A stretch of DNA of 64,000 nucleotides from Pseudomonas sp. B21-056 (GTDB taxonomy: Bacteria > Pseudomonadota > Gammaproteobacteria > Pseudomonadales > Pseudomonadaceae), in assembly GCF_026016325.1 (NCBI RefSeq), contig NZ_CP087203.1:992001-1056000 (forward strand), given 5' to 3'. Positions within the stretch are counted from its first letter, which is position 1, and every line of letters starts with the position of its first letter. The translations under genes were made by a program, and so were the position numbers. Positions 31,450 through 41,938 of this stretch are shown here, one piece after another. Below the pieces are notes generated by a model. The model was given only the letters and a program-made list of their open reading frames with translations, made no database searches and was not told the DNA's origin.

Positions 31450-32622
31450 TCAACGTATGGTCGACGCAGCCGGCATCACCTGCTCACCCACACAAGCCCC
31501 CCGCAACTGCGCCTCGAACTGCTCGATCACTGACGCCCAACCCTGGCGACTGGCATGCTGGCGGGCATTGAGCCGCACGCAACGTAACGCCTCGGGCTCC
31601 TCCAGCAGCCAGCGGGCCGAATCGCAGAACGCCTCTTCATCCCCCGGCATCGCCAGCACGCCGTTGTAGCCATGGCGGATGTGCTGTGCCGCGGCAGCCT
31701 GGTCGTAGGCCACCACGCCCAAGCCCGACGCCAGGGCCTCCAGCACGACATTGCCGAAGGTTTCGGTCAGGCTCGGAAAGACGAACACATCCCCGCTGGC
31801 ATAGTGACTGGCCAGTGCCTCGCCACGCTGGGTACCACAAAAGATTGCGTCGGGCAGCGTCTGTTCCAGGGCGGAGCGTTGCGGGCCGTCGCCGATCACC
31901 ACCAGCTTCATCCGCCGCTCCGGGAGTGCACTGCTTAGCGTGTCGAAACAACGCTTGAGCAATCCCAGGTTCTTCTCCGGCGCCAGGCGTCCGACGTGGA
32001 TCACGGCAATATCGTCGTCGCCCAGGCCCCAGGTTTCCCGCAGGGTGACCGAGCGCTTGACCGGATGGAACAACTGGCTGTCCACCCCGCGGGACAACAG
32101 CATGACGCGCTCGAAGTGCCGTCGTTCCAATTCCAATTGCTGGCTGAGACTGGGCACCAGGGTCAGGTTGGAACGGTTGTGAAACCAGCGCAGGTAATGG
32201 GTAAGTGCGCGGCTCAGCAACCCGAGTCCGTACTGTCGGGTGTATTGCTGGAAATTGGTGTGGAAGCCACTGACCACCGAGATTCCCAGGCGCCGCGCCG
32301 CCCGCAGCGCCGATAAACCCAGCGGCCCTTCGGTGGCGATGTACAGCACGTCGGGCCGCTGGCGTTTCCAGCGCCGCAGCAGCTTGTGCATCGACACCTG
32401 GCCCCATTGCAACCCCGGATACCCCGGCAACGGCCAGCCCCGGCACAGCAGCAACTCGTCACTGGCCTGGCGTTGATCTGCGGCCTGTTGCGGACGCACC
32501 AGCTCCACCCTGTGCCCCCGGGCACGCAGGCCGTCGTGCAGGCGGCCCAGGGTATTGGCCACGCCATTGATTTCCGGCGGGAAGGTTTCAGTGATGAGGG
32601 TGATATGCAGATGTGTGCTCAT
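31450..32622 (-). CDS. Glycosyltransferase family 4 (GT-B fold)
   Basis: 390 residues. The N-terminal half reads ITETFPPEINGVANTLGRL, typical of GT4 enzymes of the MgtA/SqdX kind; the C-terminal half has the nucleotide-sugar motif FPSLTETFGNVVLEALASGLGVVA (E-x7-E). These transfer mannose, glucose or sulfoquinovose to lipid acceptors. No pathway partner is adjacent, so donor and acceptor are unknown. ATG 32622 was chosen; an in-frame ATG at 32646 is possible. Confidence 0.85.
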   Translation of the reverse strand: MSTHLHITLITETFPPEINGVANTLGRLHDGLRARGHRVELVRPQQAADQRQASDELLLCRGWPLPGYPGLQWGQVSMHKLLRRWKRQRPDVLYIATEGPLGLSALRAARRLGISVVSGFHTNFQQYTRQYGLGLLSRALTHYLRWFHNRSNLTLVPSLSQQLELERRHFERVMLLSRGVDSQLFHPVKRSVTLRETWGLGDDDIAVIHVGRLAPEKNLGLLKRCFDTLSSALPERRMKLVVIGDGPQRSALEQTLPDAIFCGTQRGEALASHYASGDVFVFPSLTETFGNVVLEALASGLGVVAYDQAAAAQHIRHGYNGVLAMPGDEEAFCDSARWLLEEPEALRCVRLNARQHASRQGWASVIEQFEAQLRGACVGEQVMPAASTIR

Positions 32623-32686
32623 GACCCCAGTGTCGACCGGGGCCATTTCGCCAGTGTTACGCCTGGATGATGGATTTGTGACCGGT

Positions 32687-33442
32687 TCAGCCCTGGCGGG
32701 CCAAAGCCGTCTCGGCACCCTGCTCGCGCACCCAGAACAGCGTCGCCCCGGCCACCGCCGCCGGCATCATCAGGATGTTGACCACGGGGATCAGCAGCGC
32801 CAGGTACACGCTGCCGCCAAAGCCCAGGCTCTGCCAGCGCTTCTGCCGCAGCCAGGCGAGCATCTCGTTCCAGCCCAGCTTGTGGTTGTCCGCCGGGTAG
32901 TCGATGTATTGGATCGCCATCATCCACACGCCGAACAGCAGCCACAGCGGCGCGGCCACCAGATTGACCACGGGAATGAACGACAGTACGAACAGTCCCA
33001 GGGCGCGGGGCAGGAAGTAGCCGAGCTTGCGTGCTTCCCGGGCCAGGGTGCGCGGGATCATGGCGACCAGTTCGCCCCAGCTGAAGGCTGGGAAGTCATC
33101 GGTGCCACGGACCACCACTTCGACTTTCTCTGCAAGAAAACCGTTGAACGGTGCGGCGATGATGTTGGCGAGCATGGTGAAGGTAAAGAACACCATCAGC
33201 ACCACCAGCACCACGAACAGCGGCCAGAGGACATAGCTGAGGAAACCCAGCCAGTCCGGCAGCGACGGCATCAACGTGTCGACCCACAGGCTGAATTGAT
33301 GGCCGGCCAGGTAGATCAGGCCGATGAACAACACGAGGTTGATTGCCAGCGGCAACAGGACGAACAAGCGCAGGCCCGGACTCAAGACCAGCTTGAGGCC
33401 TTCTCGCAGGTATTGCGGGCCGGACAGGACGGGGGCGGGCAT
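32687..33442 (-). CDS. cysZ: CysZ, sulfate permease
   Basis: 251 residues, EI24/CysZ family. Hydrophobic helices lie around 25-55, 65-95, 140-170 and 205-235; the family assembles as membrane dimers or hexamers and imports sulfate for cysteine synthesis. It serves cysD/cysNC at 22479-25308, though it is not adjacent to them. GGAG lies 7 bases before the ATG. Confidence 0.92.
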   Translation of the reverse strand: MPAPVLSGPQYLREGLKLVLSPGLRLFVLLPLAINLVLFIGLIYLAGHQFSLWVDTLMPSLPDWLGFLSYVLWPLFVVLVVLMVFFTFTMLANIIAAPFNGFLAEKVEVVVRGTDDFPAFSWGELVAMIPRTLAREARKLGYFLPRALGLFVLSFIPVVNLVAAPLWLLFGVWMMAIQYIDYPADNHKLGWNEMLAWLRQKRWQSLGFGGSVYLALLIPVVNILMMPAAVAGATLFWVREQGAETALARQG

Positions 33443-34715
<1,273 letters not shown>

Positions 34716-34740
34716 TTTCAGCCTGAGGGCAAGCGAAACT

Positions 34741-34832
34741 CCTGTGGGAGCGAGCTTGCTCGCGATAGCGGTGGATCAGTCAATATCATGCTGACTGACC
34801 CACCGCTATCGCGAGCAGGCTCGCTCCCACAG
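34741..34832. repeat. Family-B REP pair
   Basis: CCTGTGGGAGCGAGCTTGCT at the left and AGCAGGCTCGCTCCCACAG at the right, inverted, with CGCGATAGCGGTGG / CCACCGCTATCGCG inner arms also complementary. Between the converging trxB and aminotransferase genes. Confidence 0.93.
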
Positions 34833-34867
34833 TGTTTTGTGTGGTCCTGAAAATCTGCGATTTGTCT

Positions 34868-36115
34868 TCAGCCCAGCTTCGCCAGGCACGCCTCGAGAAT
34901 ATCCAGGCCTTCCTCCAACACCGCCGGTTCGGTCGTCAACGGTGCCAGCAAGCGGATGATGTGGCGCGACTTGCCGCTGGGCATCAACAGCAGACCCGCT
35001 TCCCGTGCCAGGGCCAGCAACTGGGTCAACTGCGCCGAGGCCGGAGTACCGTCGGCGTGGGCCAGTTCGATGCCGCGCATTGCACCGACGCCCGTCAGGC
35101 GGCCCAGGAACGGTGTCAGTCCACGGCGGCGCCATGATGCGTAGCGGCTGACAATCGCCTCTTCCTGTTGCGTGCCCCAGGCTTGCAGGTGCGCGTCGGT
35201 CATTTCCTCCAGGGTTGCCAGTGCGGCGGCGCAGGCGATGGGATTGCCGGAATAGGTGCCGCCCAATCCACCCTTGGGCAGGTTGTCCAGCAACGACTTG
35301 CGCCCCACCACCGCCCCCAGCGGAACGCCGCCGGCGATGCTCTTGCCCAGCAGGATCAGGTCGGGCTCGATACCCAGTCGCGAGAACGCAAAGCGTTGGC
35401 CGGTACGCCCGAAGCCTGACTGGATTTCATCGACGATCAGCACGATGCCCTTGTCATTGCAGAACTGCCGCAGGGCCTGGGCGAAGGCAACGTCCAAGGC
35501 CAGGAAACCGGCTTCGCCCTGCACCGGTTCGACGATGAAGCAGGCCACGTCGTTCACGTCGATCTCGACGCTGAACAGCCGCTCCATGGCCTTGAGCGCT
35601 TCGGCGCAGGTGACGCCGTTGTCCTGGCTGGGGTAGGGCAGGTGATAGACCGGCCCGGGCAGCACGCCGATTTTCTGTTTGTAGGGGGCGACCTTGCCGT
35701 TGAGATTGAGCGTGGCCAGGGTTCGGCCGTGGAAGCCGCCGTCGAAGGCGATGACGGCGGTGCGGCCCGTGGCCCCGCGCACGATCTTCAAGGCGTTTTC
35801 CGCCGCCTCCGCGCCGCTGTTGGTGAGCATGCCGCTGATGGGGTAGTCCACCGGGACAAACGCTGTCAGACGCTCCATCAATTCGATGTAAGGTGCATGG
35901 GGGGCTGCGTTGAAGGCGTAATGGGTCAGCCGGGTGGCCTGTTCGCGAATGGCCTCGACGACACGCGGATGGCAGTGGCCGAGGTTCAACACGCCGATGC
36001 CGCCGACGAAATCGATGTAGCGCTTGCCCTCGGTGTCCCAGACCTCGGCGTTCCTGCCATGGCTGAGGCTGACGGGGTGCACGATGGAAATCGACTGGCT
36101 GATGGTTTCGCTCAT
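34868..36115 (-). CDS. Class III PLP-dependent aminotransferase (GabT-like, possibly 2-aminoadipate)
   Basis: 415 residues. Motifs: TNSGAEAAENALKIVRGATG, VDEIQSGFGRTGQRF and the PLP lysine in LLGKSIAGGVPLGA. The family includes 4-aminobutyrate and 5-aminovalerate transaminases. The sequence strongly recalls the P. putida enzyme reported as 2-aminoadipate transaminase (AmaC) of lysine breakdown; that is from memory and not verified. No partner dehydrogenase is next to it. Confidence 0.85.
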   Translation of the reverse strand: MSETISQSISIVHPVSLSHGRNAEVWDTEGKRYIDFVGGIGVLNLGHCHPRVVEAIREQATRLTHYAFNAAPHAPYIELMERLTAFVPVDYPISGMLTNSGAEAAENALKIVRGATGRTAVIAFDGGFHGRTLATLNLNGKVAPYKQKIGVLPGPVYHLPYPSQDNGVTCAEALKAMERLFSVEIDVNDVACFIVEPVQGEAGFLALDVAFAQALRQFCNDKGIVLIVDEIQSGFGRTGQRFAFSRLGIEPDLILLGKSIAGGVPLGAVVGRKSLLDNLPKGGLGGTYSGNPIACAAALATLEEMTDAHLQAWGTQQEEAIVSRYASWRRRGLTPFLGRLTGVGAMRGIELAHADGTPASAQLTQLLALAREAGLLLMPSGKSRHIIRLLAPLTTEPAVLEEGLDILEACLAKLG

Positions 36116-36248
36116 GAAGGACGGCTCGCAAGGGAAGAAGGCGTGCGCTATTCAAGCTGCGAGCGAAGGGGTGCGGCAAACGAAATAAAGTTGCCGGGTC
36201 AATCTTAAAAGTCGGGATGTGCACCAATGCCAAGGGAAACGAAGCACC

Positions 36249-36379
36249 TGTGGCGAGGGGATTTATCCCCGTTGGGCTGCGAAGCAGCCCCTGGCGCCAA
36301 CCGCAATCAATCTGACACACCTGAGTCGGCAGTTCTGGGCCTGCTTCGCAGTCCAGCGGGGATAAATCCCCTCGCCACA
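36249..36379. repeat. Family-A palindrome, long form
   Basis: TGTGGCGAGGGGATTTATCC at the left and its complement at the right; the inner part has GGGCTGCGAAGCAGCCC and TGACACACCTGAGTCGG. Downstream of the hopJ-family gene. Confidence 0.9.
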
Positions 36380-36404
36380 AAAGCTGTGTGCGAAGAAATT
36401 TGAA

Positions 36405-36743
36405 TCAGCGGCGTTTGAGTGGCTGCACCGCGAACTTCACACCCGCCAGCCCATGAGCCATCAAAGCGCGGATATTGCCGTGGTCGTTGCCGTCGGGGGT
36501 ATTCAGCACCGAGCGGTAATGCTCGCCGAACGCCAGCAGCGCTTCTTCGTCGCTCAAGCCTTCGAGCAACGCCAGGCCGAGGGTCTTACAGGAGCCTTCG
36601 TTTTGCCCGGCAGCGTTTTCCACGTTGCCGTTGGTGAAAGGCTGGGGCTGATAGTCGTAGCCATCGGCAATGAAGGCCAGGGTATCGGCGAAAGCGTGTT
36701 CGCCGCTCTGGAGGCGGTCGCGCAGGGTGTTCAGATCAGGCAT
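36405..36743 (-). CDS. HopJ-family protein (PF08888)
   Basis: 112 residues from MPDLNTLRDRL. The block FTNGNVENAAGQNEGSCKTLGLALL is the HopJ type III effector family signature. Most members are ordinary chromosomal proteins in non-pathogens and no hrp box or type III genes are here, so an effector role is unsupported. It overlaps the DUF1244 gene by 8 bases and is probably co-translated. Confidence 0.85.
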   Translation of the reverse strand: MPDLNTLRDRLQSGEHAFADTLAFIADGYDYQPQPFTNGNVENAAGQNEGSCKTLGLALLEGLSDEEALLAFGEHYRSVLNTPDGNDHGNIRALMAHGLAGVKFAVQPLKRR

Positions 36744-37032
36744 CGGGTTTTCCTTTGGCGAACGCCGCTTGTTGTTCGGCGCTGGCTTCTTGCTGGTATT
36801 GGGCTTTCCATTCGGCGTACGGCATGCCGTAGACCGTTTCACGGGCGTCATCGAGGCTGACGTCGATCTGGCGTTCATCGGCAGCCGCCTTGTACCACTT
36901 GGACAGGCAGTTGCGGCAGAAGCCGGCGAGGTTCATCAGGTCGATGTTCTGCACATCCTTGCGGCTGTCCAGGTGGGCAACCAGCCGCCGGAAAGCGGCG
37001 GCTTCGAGTTCTAGGCGTTGTTGGTCGTTCAT
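36736..37032 (-). CDS. DUF1244 protein
   Basis: 98 residues from MNDQQRLELEAAAF. The central block NLAGFCRNCLSKWYKAAADERQID and MPYAEWKAQYQ define DUF1244, small proteins of unknown function with a Cys-x2-Cys. Its 3' end overlaps the hopJ-family start. A separate promoter may lie in the 94-base gap after folX. Confidence 0.88.
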   Translation of the reverse strand: MNDQQRLELEAAAFRRLVAHLDSRKDVQNIDLMNLAGFCRNCLSKWYKAAADERQIDVSLDDARETVYGMPYAEWKAQYQQEASAEQQAAFAKGKPDA

Positions 37033-37126
37033 GGTGGTCTCTGCGAGCAGCTTCAAGGGGCGAGCTTCAAGCTGCAAGTTGGATTGCGGGTCAGGCTTGA
37101 AGCTTACAGCGTGAGGCTTGTAGCGG

Positions 37127-37507
37127 CTACGAAGTCGCCCGGCTTGCCGCCAAAGTAATCGACACCGACTCGGCAAACCGCAAGGCGTGGGGTTTGTCGA
37201 CTTCGACTTCGGCGTACTGCACCGACTCGTTGGTCATGACCAGGTCCAGCAACTCCTGGGTCAAGCGTTCGAGCAGAGCGAAGCGATTGCCTTCCACGTG
37301 AGCGATGATCGCCTTGGTGATGGTGCGGTAGTTCAGCGCGTGATCGATGTCGTTGTCACGTACCGCTTCCTGTGCCGGGTAGAGGATGGTCAGGTTGATC
37401 AGGACATCCTGCTTGTTGAGGATTTCATCCTCGTTGATCCCGATGAAAGTGCGCAGGCGCAGGTCCTTGACCCGGATACGCGCCATGGCTGGCTGAAGTT
37501 GTGGCAT
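37127..37507 (-). CDS. folX: Dihydroneopterin triphosphate 2'-epimerase
   Basis: 126 residues, FolB/FolX tunnel fold ([33 protein letters not shown]). The FolX subgroup has this [11 protein letters not shown] form and acts in tetrahydromonapterin synthesis, which provides the cofactor for phenylalanine hydroxylase in Pseudomonas. It starts 1 base after the folE stop and ends the folM-folE-folX operon. Confidence 0.88.
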   Translation of the reverse strand: MPQLQPAMARIRVKDLRLRTFIGINEDEILNKQDVLINLTILYPAQEAVRDNDIDHALNYRTITKAIIAHVEGNRFALLERLTQELLDLVMTNESVQYAEVEVDKPHALRFAESVSITLAASRATS

Positions 37508-38068
37508 TTACTTGCTCCGTCGAATCAATTGCAGGAACTCCTGGCGGGTGGTGCTGGATTCGCGAAAAGCGCCGAGCATCACCGAGGTGTTCATGGTCGA
37601 GTTCTGTTTTTCGACACCGCGCATCATCATGCACATGTGCTGGGCCTCGATGACCACCGCGACACCGGCGGCCTGGGTGACCTGTTGCACCGCTTCGGCG
37701 ACCTGCCGGGTGAGGCTTTCCTGGATCTGCAGGCGGCGGGCGAACATGTCCACCAGCCGGGCGATCTTCGACAGTCCCAGGACCTTGCCGGTAGGAATAT
37801 AAGCCACATGGGCCTTGCCGATGAAGGGCAGCAAGTGATGTTCGCACAGGGAGTAGAGCTCGATGTCGGCGACGATCACCATCTCGTCGCTGTCCGAGTC
37901 GAACAGGGCGCCGTTGACGATCTGCTCGACGCTCTGCTCATAGCCGTGGCAAAGGTACTGCATGGCCTTGGCAGCGCGGGCCGGGGTGTCCAGCAGACCT
38001 TCGCGCTCCGGATCCTCACCCAGGCCGATGAGGATCTCGCGGTAATTCTGAGGCAGGGATAGCGCCAT
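37508..38068 (-). CDS. folE: GTP cyclohydrolase I
   Basis: 186 residues from [16 protein letters not shown]. Zinc and catalytic residues are in [25 protein letters not shown], and the substrate loop [19 protein letters not shown] is intact. It converts GTP to dihydroneopterin triphosphate. GAGGATCC precedes the start. This is one of the folE paralogues of Pseudomonas, in the monapterin rather than the folate setting. Confidence 0.93.
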   Translation of the reverse strand: MALSLPQNYREILIGLGEDPEREGLLDTPARAAKAMQYLCHGYEQSVEQIVNGALFDSDSDEMVIVADIELYSLCEHHLLPFIGKAHVAYIPTGKVLGLSKIARLVDMFARRLQIQESLTRQVAEAVQQVTQAAGVAVVIEAQHMCMMMRGVEKQNSTMNTSVMLGAFRESSTTRQEFLQLIRRSK

Positions 38069-38088
38069 GGTGGATCCTCGAAACAAGG

Positions 38089-38799
38089 CTATTTGACGTG
38101 CCGTCCGCCGTTGACGGTCAGGGTCGTGCCGGTGACATAGGGGTTGTCCAGCAGATACCGCAGGCTCTGGTAGATGACTTCGCTACCGGGTTCGATGCCT
38201 AACGCCGACTTGGCCAGGGTCTTGGCGCGATAAGTCGCGTCGTCTTCGGCTTTGAACAGTAGCAGGGCCGGCGCGATGCCGTTGACCTTGATGGTCGGTG
38301 CGAACTTCGCCGCGAACGACAGGGTCAGGCTGTCCAGTCCGGCCTTGGTGGCGCAATAGGCGATGTGCTTGCTGCTGCCCTTGCGGGTTACATCGTCGCT
38401 GATATGCACGATATCCGCAGGGGCTGAGCGCTGCAGCAGTTCGGCGCAATGCAGGTTGATCAGATACGGTGCCAGCATGTGCACGCCGAACATGGCATTG
38501 AAGGCCGCCGATTCATCGCCCGGTGTTTCGACCAGCCACGCCGAGGCGTTGTGCACGATGGCCCGCAACCGGTCGGTGTGCTGCTTGAGCTGTTCGATAA
38601 AGGCCAGGATCCCGGCTTCGTTGGAAAAATCGGCAAACAGCGCGGTCGCCCCCAGATCCCGGAGCGTCTGTACACCTGGACGCTCGGTGCGATAAGTGAC
38701 GATCACCGGATGACCCTCTTCCAGCAATCGCCGGGCACAATGCAGGCCGACACGCTGGGCTGCGCCGGTGAGCAGGATAGGAGCGTCGATACTGGGCAT
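38089..38799 (-). CDS. folM: Dihydromonapterin reductase
   Basis: 236 residues, SDR fold: [22 protein letters not shown] (cofactor), HNASAWL, and [11 protein letters not shown] (Tyr-x3-Lys). It reduces dihydromonapterin to tetrahydromonapterin with NADPH. First gene of the operon with folE and folX, and divergent from the MerR-like regulator, which may control it. Confidence 0.9.
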   Translation of the reverse strand: MPSIDAPILLTGAAQRVGLHCARRLLEEGHPVIVTYRTERPGVQTLRDLGATALFADFSNEAGILAFIEQLKQHTDRLRAIVHNASAWLVETPGDESAAFNAMFGVHMLAPYLINLHCAELLQRSAPADIVHISDDVTRKGSSKHIAYCATKAGLDSLTLSFAAKFAPTIKVNGIAPALLLFKAEDDATYRAKTLAKSALGIEPGSEVIYQSLRYLLDNPYVTGTTLTVNGGRHVK

Positions 38800-39035
38800 G
38801 GAGTGGCTCGGTTCACGGCAGAGGCGAAACTATATCAGTGACCGTGGGGATGTACCTATTTGTAGTGGTTGAACCAATGGGCTGGGCCGTTGCCCCTCTG
38901 ACAGGCATGTCTGTGAATATTTCTTGTTACAAAAAACAACAAATTCGCACATCGGATCAGTTTGCTCTTGTCATCAGACGACTAAGAGGGAGTAAACTGG
39001 GATCCAATTTGCCAGTCTGACCTGTCTGAAAAAAT
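38800..39035. promoter_or_regulatory. Divergent control region folM / MerR-like regulator
   Basis: 236 bases without a gene, AT-richer than its surroundings from 38900. It holds a short perfect dyad TGGTT-G-AACCA at 38869-38879, TTGTTACAAAAAACAACAAA near 38931-38950 and the sequence GATGTACCTATTTGTAG near 38850. A MerR-type regulator would be expected to bind a spaced dyad here; which element is its site cannot be decided by eye. Confidence 0.45.
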
Positions 39036-39995
39036 ATGAACGTGATCACCGACGATAAGTTCGTTTTCCAGGCATCAAGGGGCCTGGAACGCGAAGACCT
39101 GTTTCCCATCCGCGAAGTTTCGCGACTTACCGGGGTGAATCCCGTGACCCTGCGCGCATGGGAGCGTCGCTACGGGCTGATCCAGCCTACCCGTACCGAA
39201 AGCGGTCATCGCCTGTATTCCCTGGGCGATATCGAAAAGGTCCGCAGCATCCTTGCCTGGATCGAACGCGGTGTCGCTGTCAGTAAAATCAGCAAGATCC
39301 TGAGCAAGACCGAGTCATTGAAACCGGTTTCCATGTTCATTTCATCGGATCTGGTGAGAGTCGATTATGCGCAATGGCAGCGCCAGGTCGCGGTCGCGGT
39401 CGCCAACTTTGACGATGTAGAGCTGGATCGCGTCTATGGGCAGATTTTTTCCAGCTATGCGGTGCCGATCGTGTTTCAGCGCATCCTGATGCCGCTCTGG
39501 CGCCAACTGCTGCAACGTCAACAGGAATTCGGACAGACCAGCGAATGGCTGTTTTTCGACGGATTCCTGCGCTCGCGTGTCTCACAACGACTCTTGCTCA
39601 AACGCGAGGACCGGTCGCGGCGTGTCCTGGTCAGCGCCATTGCCGGCCAGTGCCGTGAGTTGGAATTGCTGGTGACGGCGCTGTATGTATCGAAGGCGGA
39701 AGTGGGTATCAGGTTGATGACCGTCGGCCAGCCATTCGACGAGCTGACCCTGGTGTGCCAGAAGACTCAACCTCTGGCATTGGTGCTGGTGTCCAACCAT
39801 GCGCCGGTCGCCGAGTTGCCCAAGCGCCTGAACAGATTGGCGATGAGCCTGGATTGCCCGTTGATGCTGGCCGGTGATGTGTCCGACCTGATGCAGGAAA
39901 GCCTGGCGGGATCGTCGATCGGCTGCCTGGGAAATGACGGAACAGTGATGCGTCAGCGCTTGCGTCAGATGCTGGCAGGTAACCTGGACACCTAG
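39036..39995 (+). CDS. MerR-family regulator, class II LitR-like
   Basis: 319 residues. N-terminal MerR winged helix (about 22-92: FPIREVSRLTGVNPVTLRAWERRYGL..SGHRLYS). The long C-terminal region (about 110-319) corresponds to the cap and cobalamin-domain positions of LitR/CarH, but the B12-binding DxHxxG motif is absent, matching the class II LitR described for P. putida, which respond to light through a LOV partner. It is next to a LOV gene and to folM-folE-folX, the same grouping I recall for P. putida. LitR assignment is inference. Confidence 0.78.
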   Translation: MNVITDDKFVFQASRGLEREDLFPIREVSRLTGVNPVTLRAWERRYGLIQPTRTESGHRLYSLGDIEKVRSILAWIERGVAVSKISKILSKTESLKPVSMFISSDLVRVDYAQWQRQVAVAVANFDDVELDRVYGQIFSSYAVPIVFQRILMPLWRQLLQRQQEFGQTSEWLFFDGFLRSRVSQRLLLKREDRSRRVLVSAIAGQCRELELLVTALYVSKAEVGIRLMTVGQPFDELTLVCQKTQPLALVLVSNHAPVAELPKRLNRLAMSLDCPLMLAGDVSDLMQESLAGSSIGCLGNDGTVMRQRLRQMLAGNLDT

Positions 39996-40007
39996 GCTGA
40001 TGACTAG

Positions 40008-40060
40008 TAGTGGCCTATGTGGCCAATTCGTGCACTCAAATTAACCGTACAGGCCACTAG
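40008..40060. repeat. Inverted repeat between the MerR-like and PilZ-like genes
   Basis: Arms TAGTGGCCT and AGGCCACTA (perfect 9 bases) around a 34-base loop, in the convergent gap; the right arm overlaps the end of the PilZ-like gene. No T-tract follows either arm, so a classical terminator is doubtful. Confidence 0.5.
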
Positions 40061-40662
40061 AGATGCATGGCCGGGTGGGACAGGCGATGCTGCTGGAGGA
40101 TGTACTGACGCAAGCGCTCGGTCTCGTCCTGGTCGTTCTGGTTCAAATGGTAGGCATACAAGCCTTGGTCGGTTTCCCGTTCGAAGGTGCCGCGCAACGA
40201 AATCCTCTCGTAGCCTGACGGGCTGAACCACAGGATAAATTGCTTCGGTGGTTTGGTACGGTTGCGGTTTTCCAGCAGCACACCCTTGCAAGACACTTCA
40301 TGGACCCATAAAGGCCCTGGCTGGCCCTTGGCATTTTCCAGTGCCACCGGCTCTTCGAGGCTCAGGCGCCATGGGCGTACCTTGGGGCCGTCCTCGTAGA
40401 TACTCGGCACACCCAGGCGCAGGTGCATCGCATGGAATTCATCTTCCACAAGGTGCAGCGGGAAGGTCATCTGCTGGTTTTCGAAGTTGGCTTGCAGCGT
40501 AACCTGCTCATTTGCCGCCAGGCGCGTCAGCAGATCACGGATCTGCGAGCCACCATTGACCAGCAGGCTGGAGGTCACGTCCCGCTCATTCAGTTGCGGG
40601 ATGTGTTGCATGGTCCGGATGAAGTCCAGCTCATCCTGGGTCAGGAGGGCGTCACGCTGCAT
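40057..40662 (-). CDS. PilZ-like protein, possible c-di-GMP effector
   Basis: 201 residues from MQRDALLTQDEL. N-terminal part (about 1-105) resembles a YcgR-N-like beta domain; the C-terminal part has VRPWRLSLEEPVAL and VHEVSCKGVLLEN, corresponding to the RxxxR and D/NxSxxG motifs of PilZ domains but divergent in both (RPWR; E for D/N). c-di-GMP binding is therefore uncertain. It lies 52 bases downstream of the LOV gene on the same strand and is probably in one operon with it. Confidence 0.65.
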   Translation of the reverse strand: MQRDALLTQDELDFIRTMQHIPQLNERDVTSSLLVNGGSQIRDLLTRLAANEQVTLQANFENQQMTFPLHLVEDEFHAMHLRLGVPSIYEDGPKVRPWRLSLEEPVALENAKGQPGPLWVHEVSCKGVLLENRNRTKPPKQFILWFSPSGYERISLRGTFERETDQGLYAYHLNQNDQDETERLRQYILQQHRLSHPAMHL

Positions 40663-40714
40663 GGTGTGCTCGAAATGATTGTGCGTTTTCACTGGTGATT
40701 GTAGTGACTGACCA

Positions 40715-41191
40715 CTAATTCGCTGGTTTGTTTGCGCCGTTCGTCGCATCGAGGCGGGCAATCGTGGCACGGGCTTCGGCCAATTCCTTTTCCAGCTGGA
40801 TGACGCGCTGTTGCGCCTTGACCTGGGCGGTCACATCCTTCTGCACGCCCACGAAATAGGTATGGCCATCCGCCTGGTTTTTTACCGTGGACAGTGACAG
40901 CTCATTCCAGAACGGTGTGCCGTCCTTGCGGTAGTTGCGAAGCACTTCCCGGCAGGCACCGCCCTGCTTCAGCGTCTTGCGAATCTGCTCCAGGGAAGGC
41001 TGGTCGCGATCGCCCGATTGCAGGAAGCGGCAATCCTGGTAAAGGATTTCGTCGCGGTTATAACCGGTCAGCCGCTCGAATGCGGGGTTCACGTAGATCA
41101 GGATATTGTCTTCGTCGCCTTCCTTTTCAGCGATGACGATTCCGTCATTGGAGGCATTTATCACCAGTTGCATCAGTTGCGCGTTGATCAC
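40715..41191 (-). CDS. Short LOV-domain blue-light photoreceptor
   Basis: 158 residues. A single LOV (PAS) domain spans about 15-120. The flavin-binding signature is YQDCRFLQ with the adduct-forming Cys54; the flavin ring contacts Asn86/Asn96 and Gln117 (in GVQKDVT) are present. The helix after the domain (about 122-150, heptad-like QRVIQLEKELAEARATI) would form a dimer. It closely resembles P. putida PpSB1-LOV, a short LOV protein with slow dark recovery. No output domain, so it must act through a partner. Confidence 0.92.
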   Translation of the reverse strand: MINAQLMQLVINASNDGIVIAEKEGDEDNILIYVNPAFERLTGYNRDEILYQDCRFLQSGDRDQPSLEQIRKTLKQGGACREVLRNYRKDGTPFWNELSLSTVKNQADGHTYFVGVQKDVTAQVKAQQRVIQLEKELAEARATIARLDATNGANKPAN

Positions 41192-41346
41192 GGATCACGT
41201 CCTTTTGAAACCCCATTAAATACAGCATTTTAGAAGAACCTGACGAGCTGTCCACTGGCCATTAGTGCTGATTGAGAGTCAGGCGTAGCCTTGCGGCCAG
41301 CCTGTTACTATCACGCACTCTTTTATTCAGATTCAGGACCAGATCG

Positions 41347-41802
41347 ATGAAAGTCGCCATCCTTTCCGGCTCGGTGTACGGCACCGCTGAAGAAGTCGCC
41401 CGGCACGCCGCCAAGCTGCTCGGTGATGCGGGCTTTGAAACCTTGCACAATCCGCGAGCAACCCTGGCCGATATCCAGGCATTCGGCCCGCAGGCCTTGT
41501 TGACCGTGACATCCACCACAGGCATGGGGGAACTGCCGGACAACCTGATGCCGCTGTATTCGACCATCCGCGATCAACTGCCGGCGTCCTTTCGCGGCCT
41601 GCCCGGTGCGGTGATCGGCCTGGGGGATGCCAGTTATGGCGATACCTTCTGCGGCGGTGGCGAGCAGATGCGCGAGTTGTTTGCCGAGCTGGGCGTGCGC
41701 GAGGTGTTGCCCATGTTGCGCCTGGATGCCAGCGAAAGCGTCACCCCGGAAACCGATGCCGAACCCTGGCTAGGCGAGTTGATCGACGCGTTGCGTGGTT
41801 GA
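41347..41802 (+). CDS. Flavodoxin (MioC-like)
   Basis: 151 residues. FMN phosphate loop SGSVYGTAEEVA at the N-terminus and GLGDASYGDTFCGGG near 95-110. It is a small electron carrier; the partner is unknown. ATG 41347 was chosen over an upstream in-frame start at 41272 from homology (MKVAILSGSVYG). Divergent from the LOV gene, so the 155-base gap may serve both. Confidence 0.88.
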   Translation: MKVAILSGSVYGTAEEVARHAAKLLGDAGFETLHNPRATLADIQAFGPQALLTVTSTTGMGELPDNLMPLYSTIRDQLPASFRGLPGAVIGLGDASYGDTFCGGGEQMRELFAELGVREVLPMLRLDASESVTPETDAEPWLGELIDALRG

Positions 41803-41938
41803 TGGTACGGCGGGTCCCGCGCTGGATGACCCGCTCGGCCATTAAGCTGGCTGCCAAGGCAACTACTGTCCCACTAAGAGCTGACTAGACTGATTCTCTT
41901 GTGCATATACCTATAACTATAAGCCCGAGGTCAGAGCC

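Noticed and set aside
36405..36743. HopJ-family gene as a type III effector
   Set aside because: No hrp box, chaperone or secretion genes nearby, and the family is common in non-pathogens.
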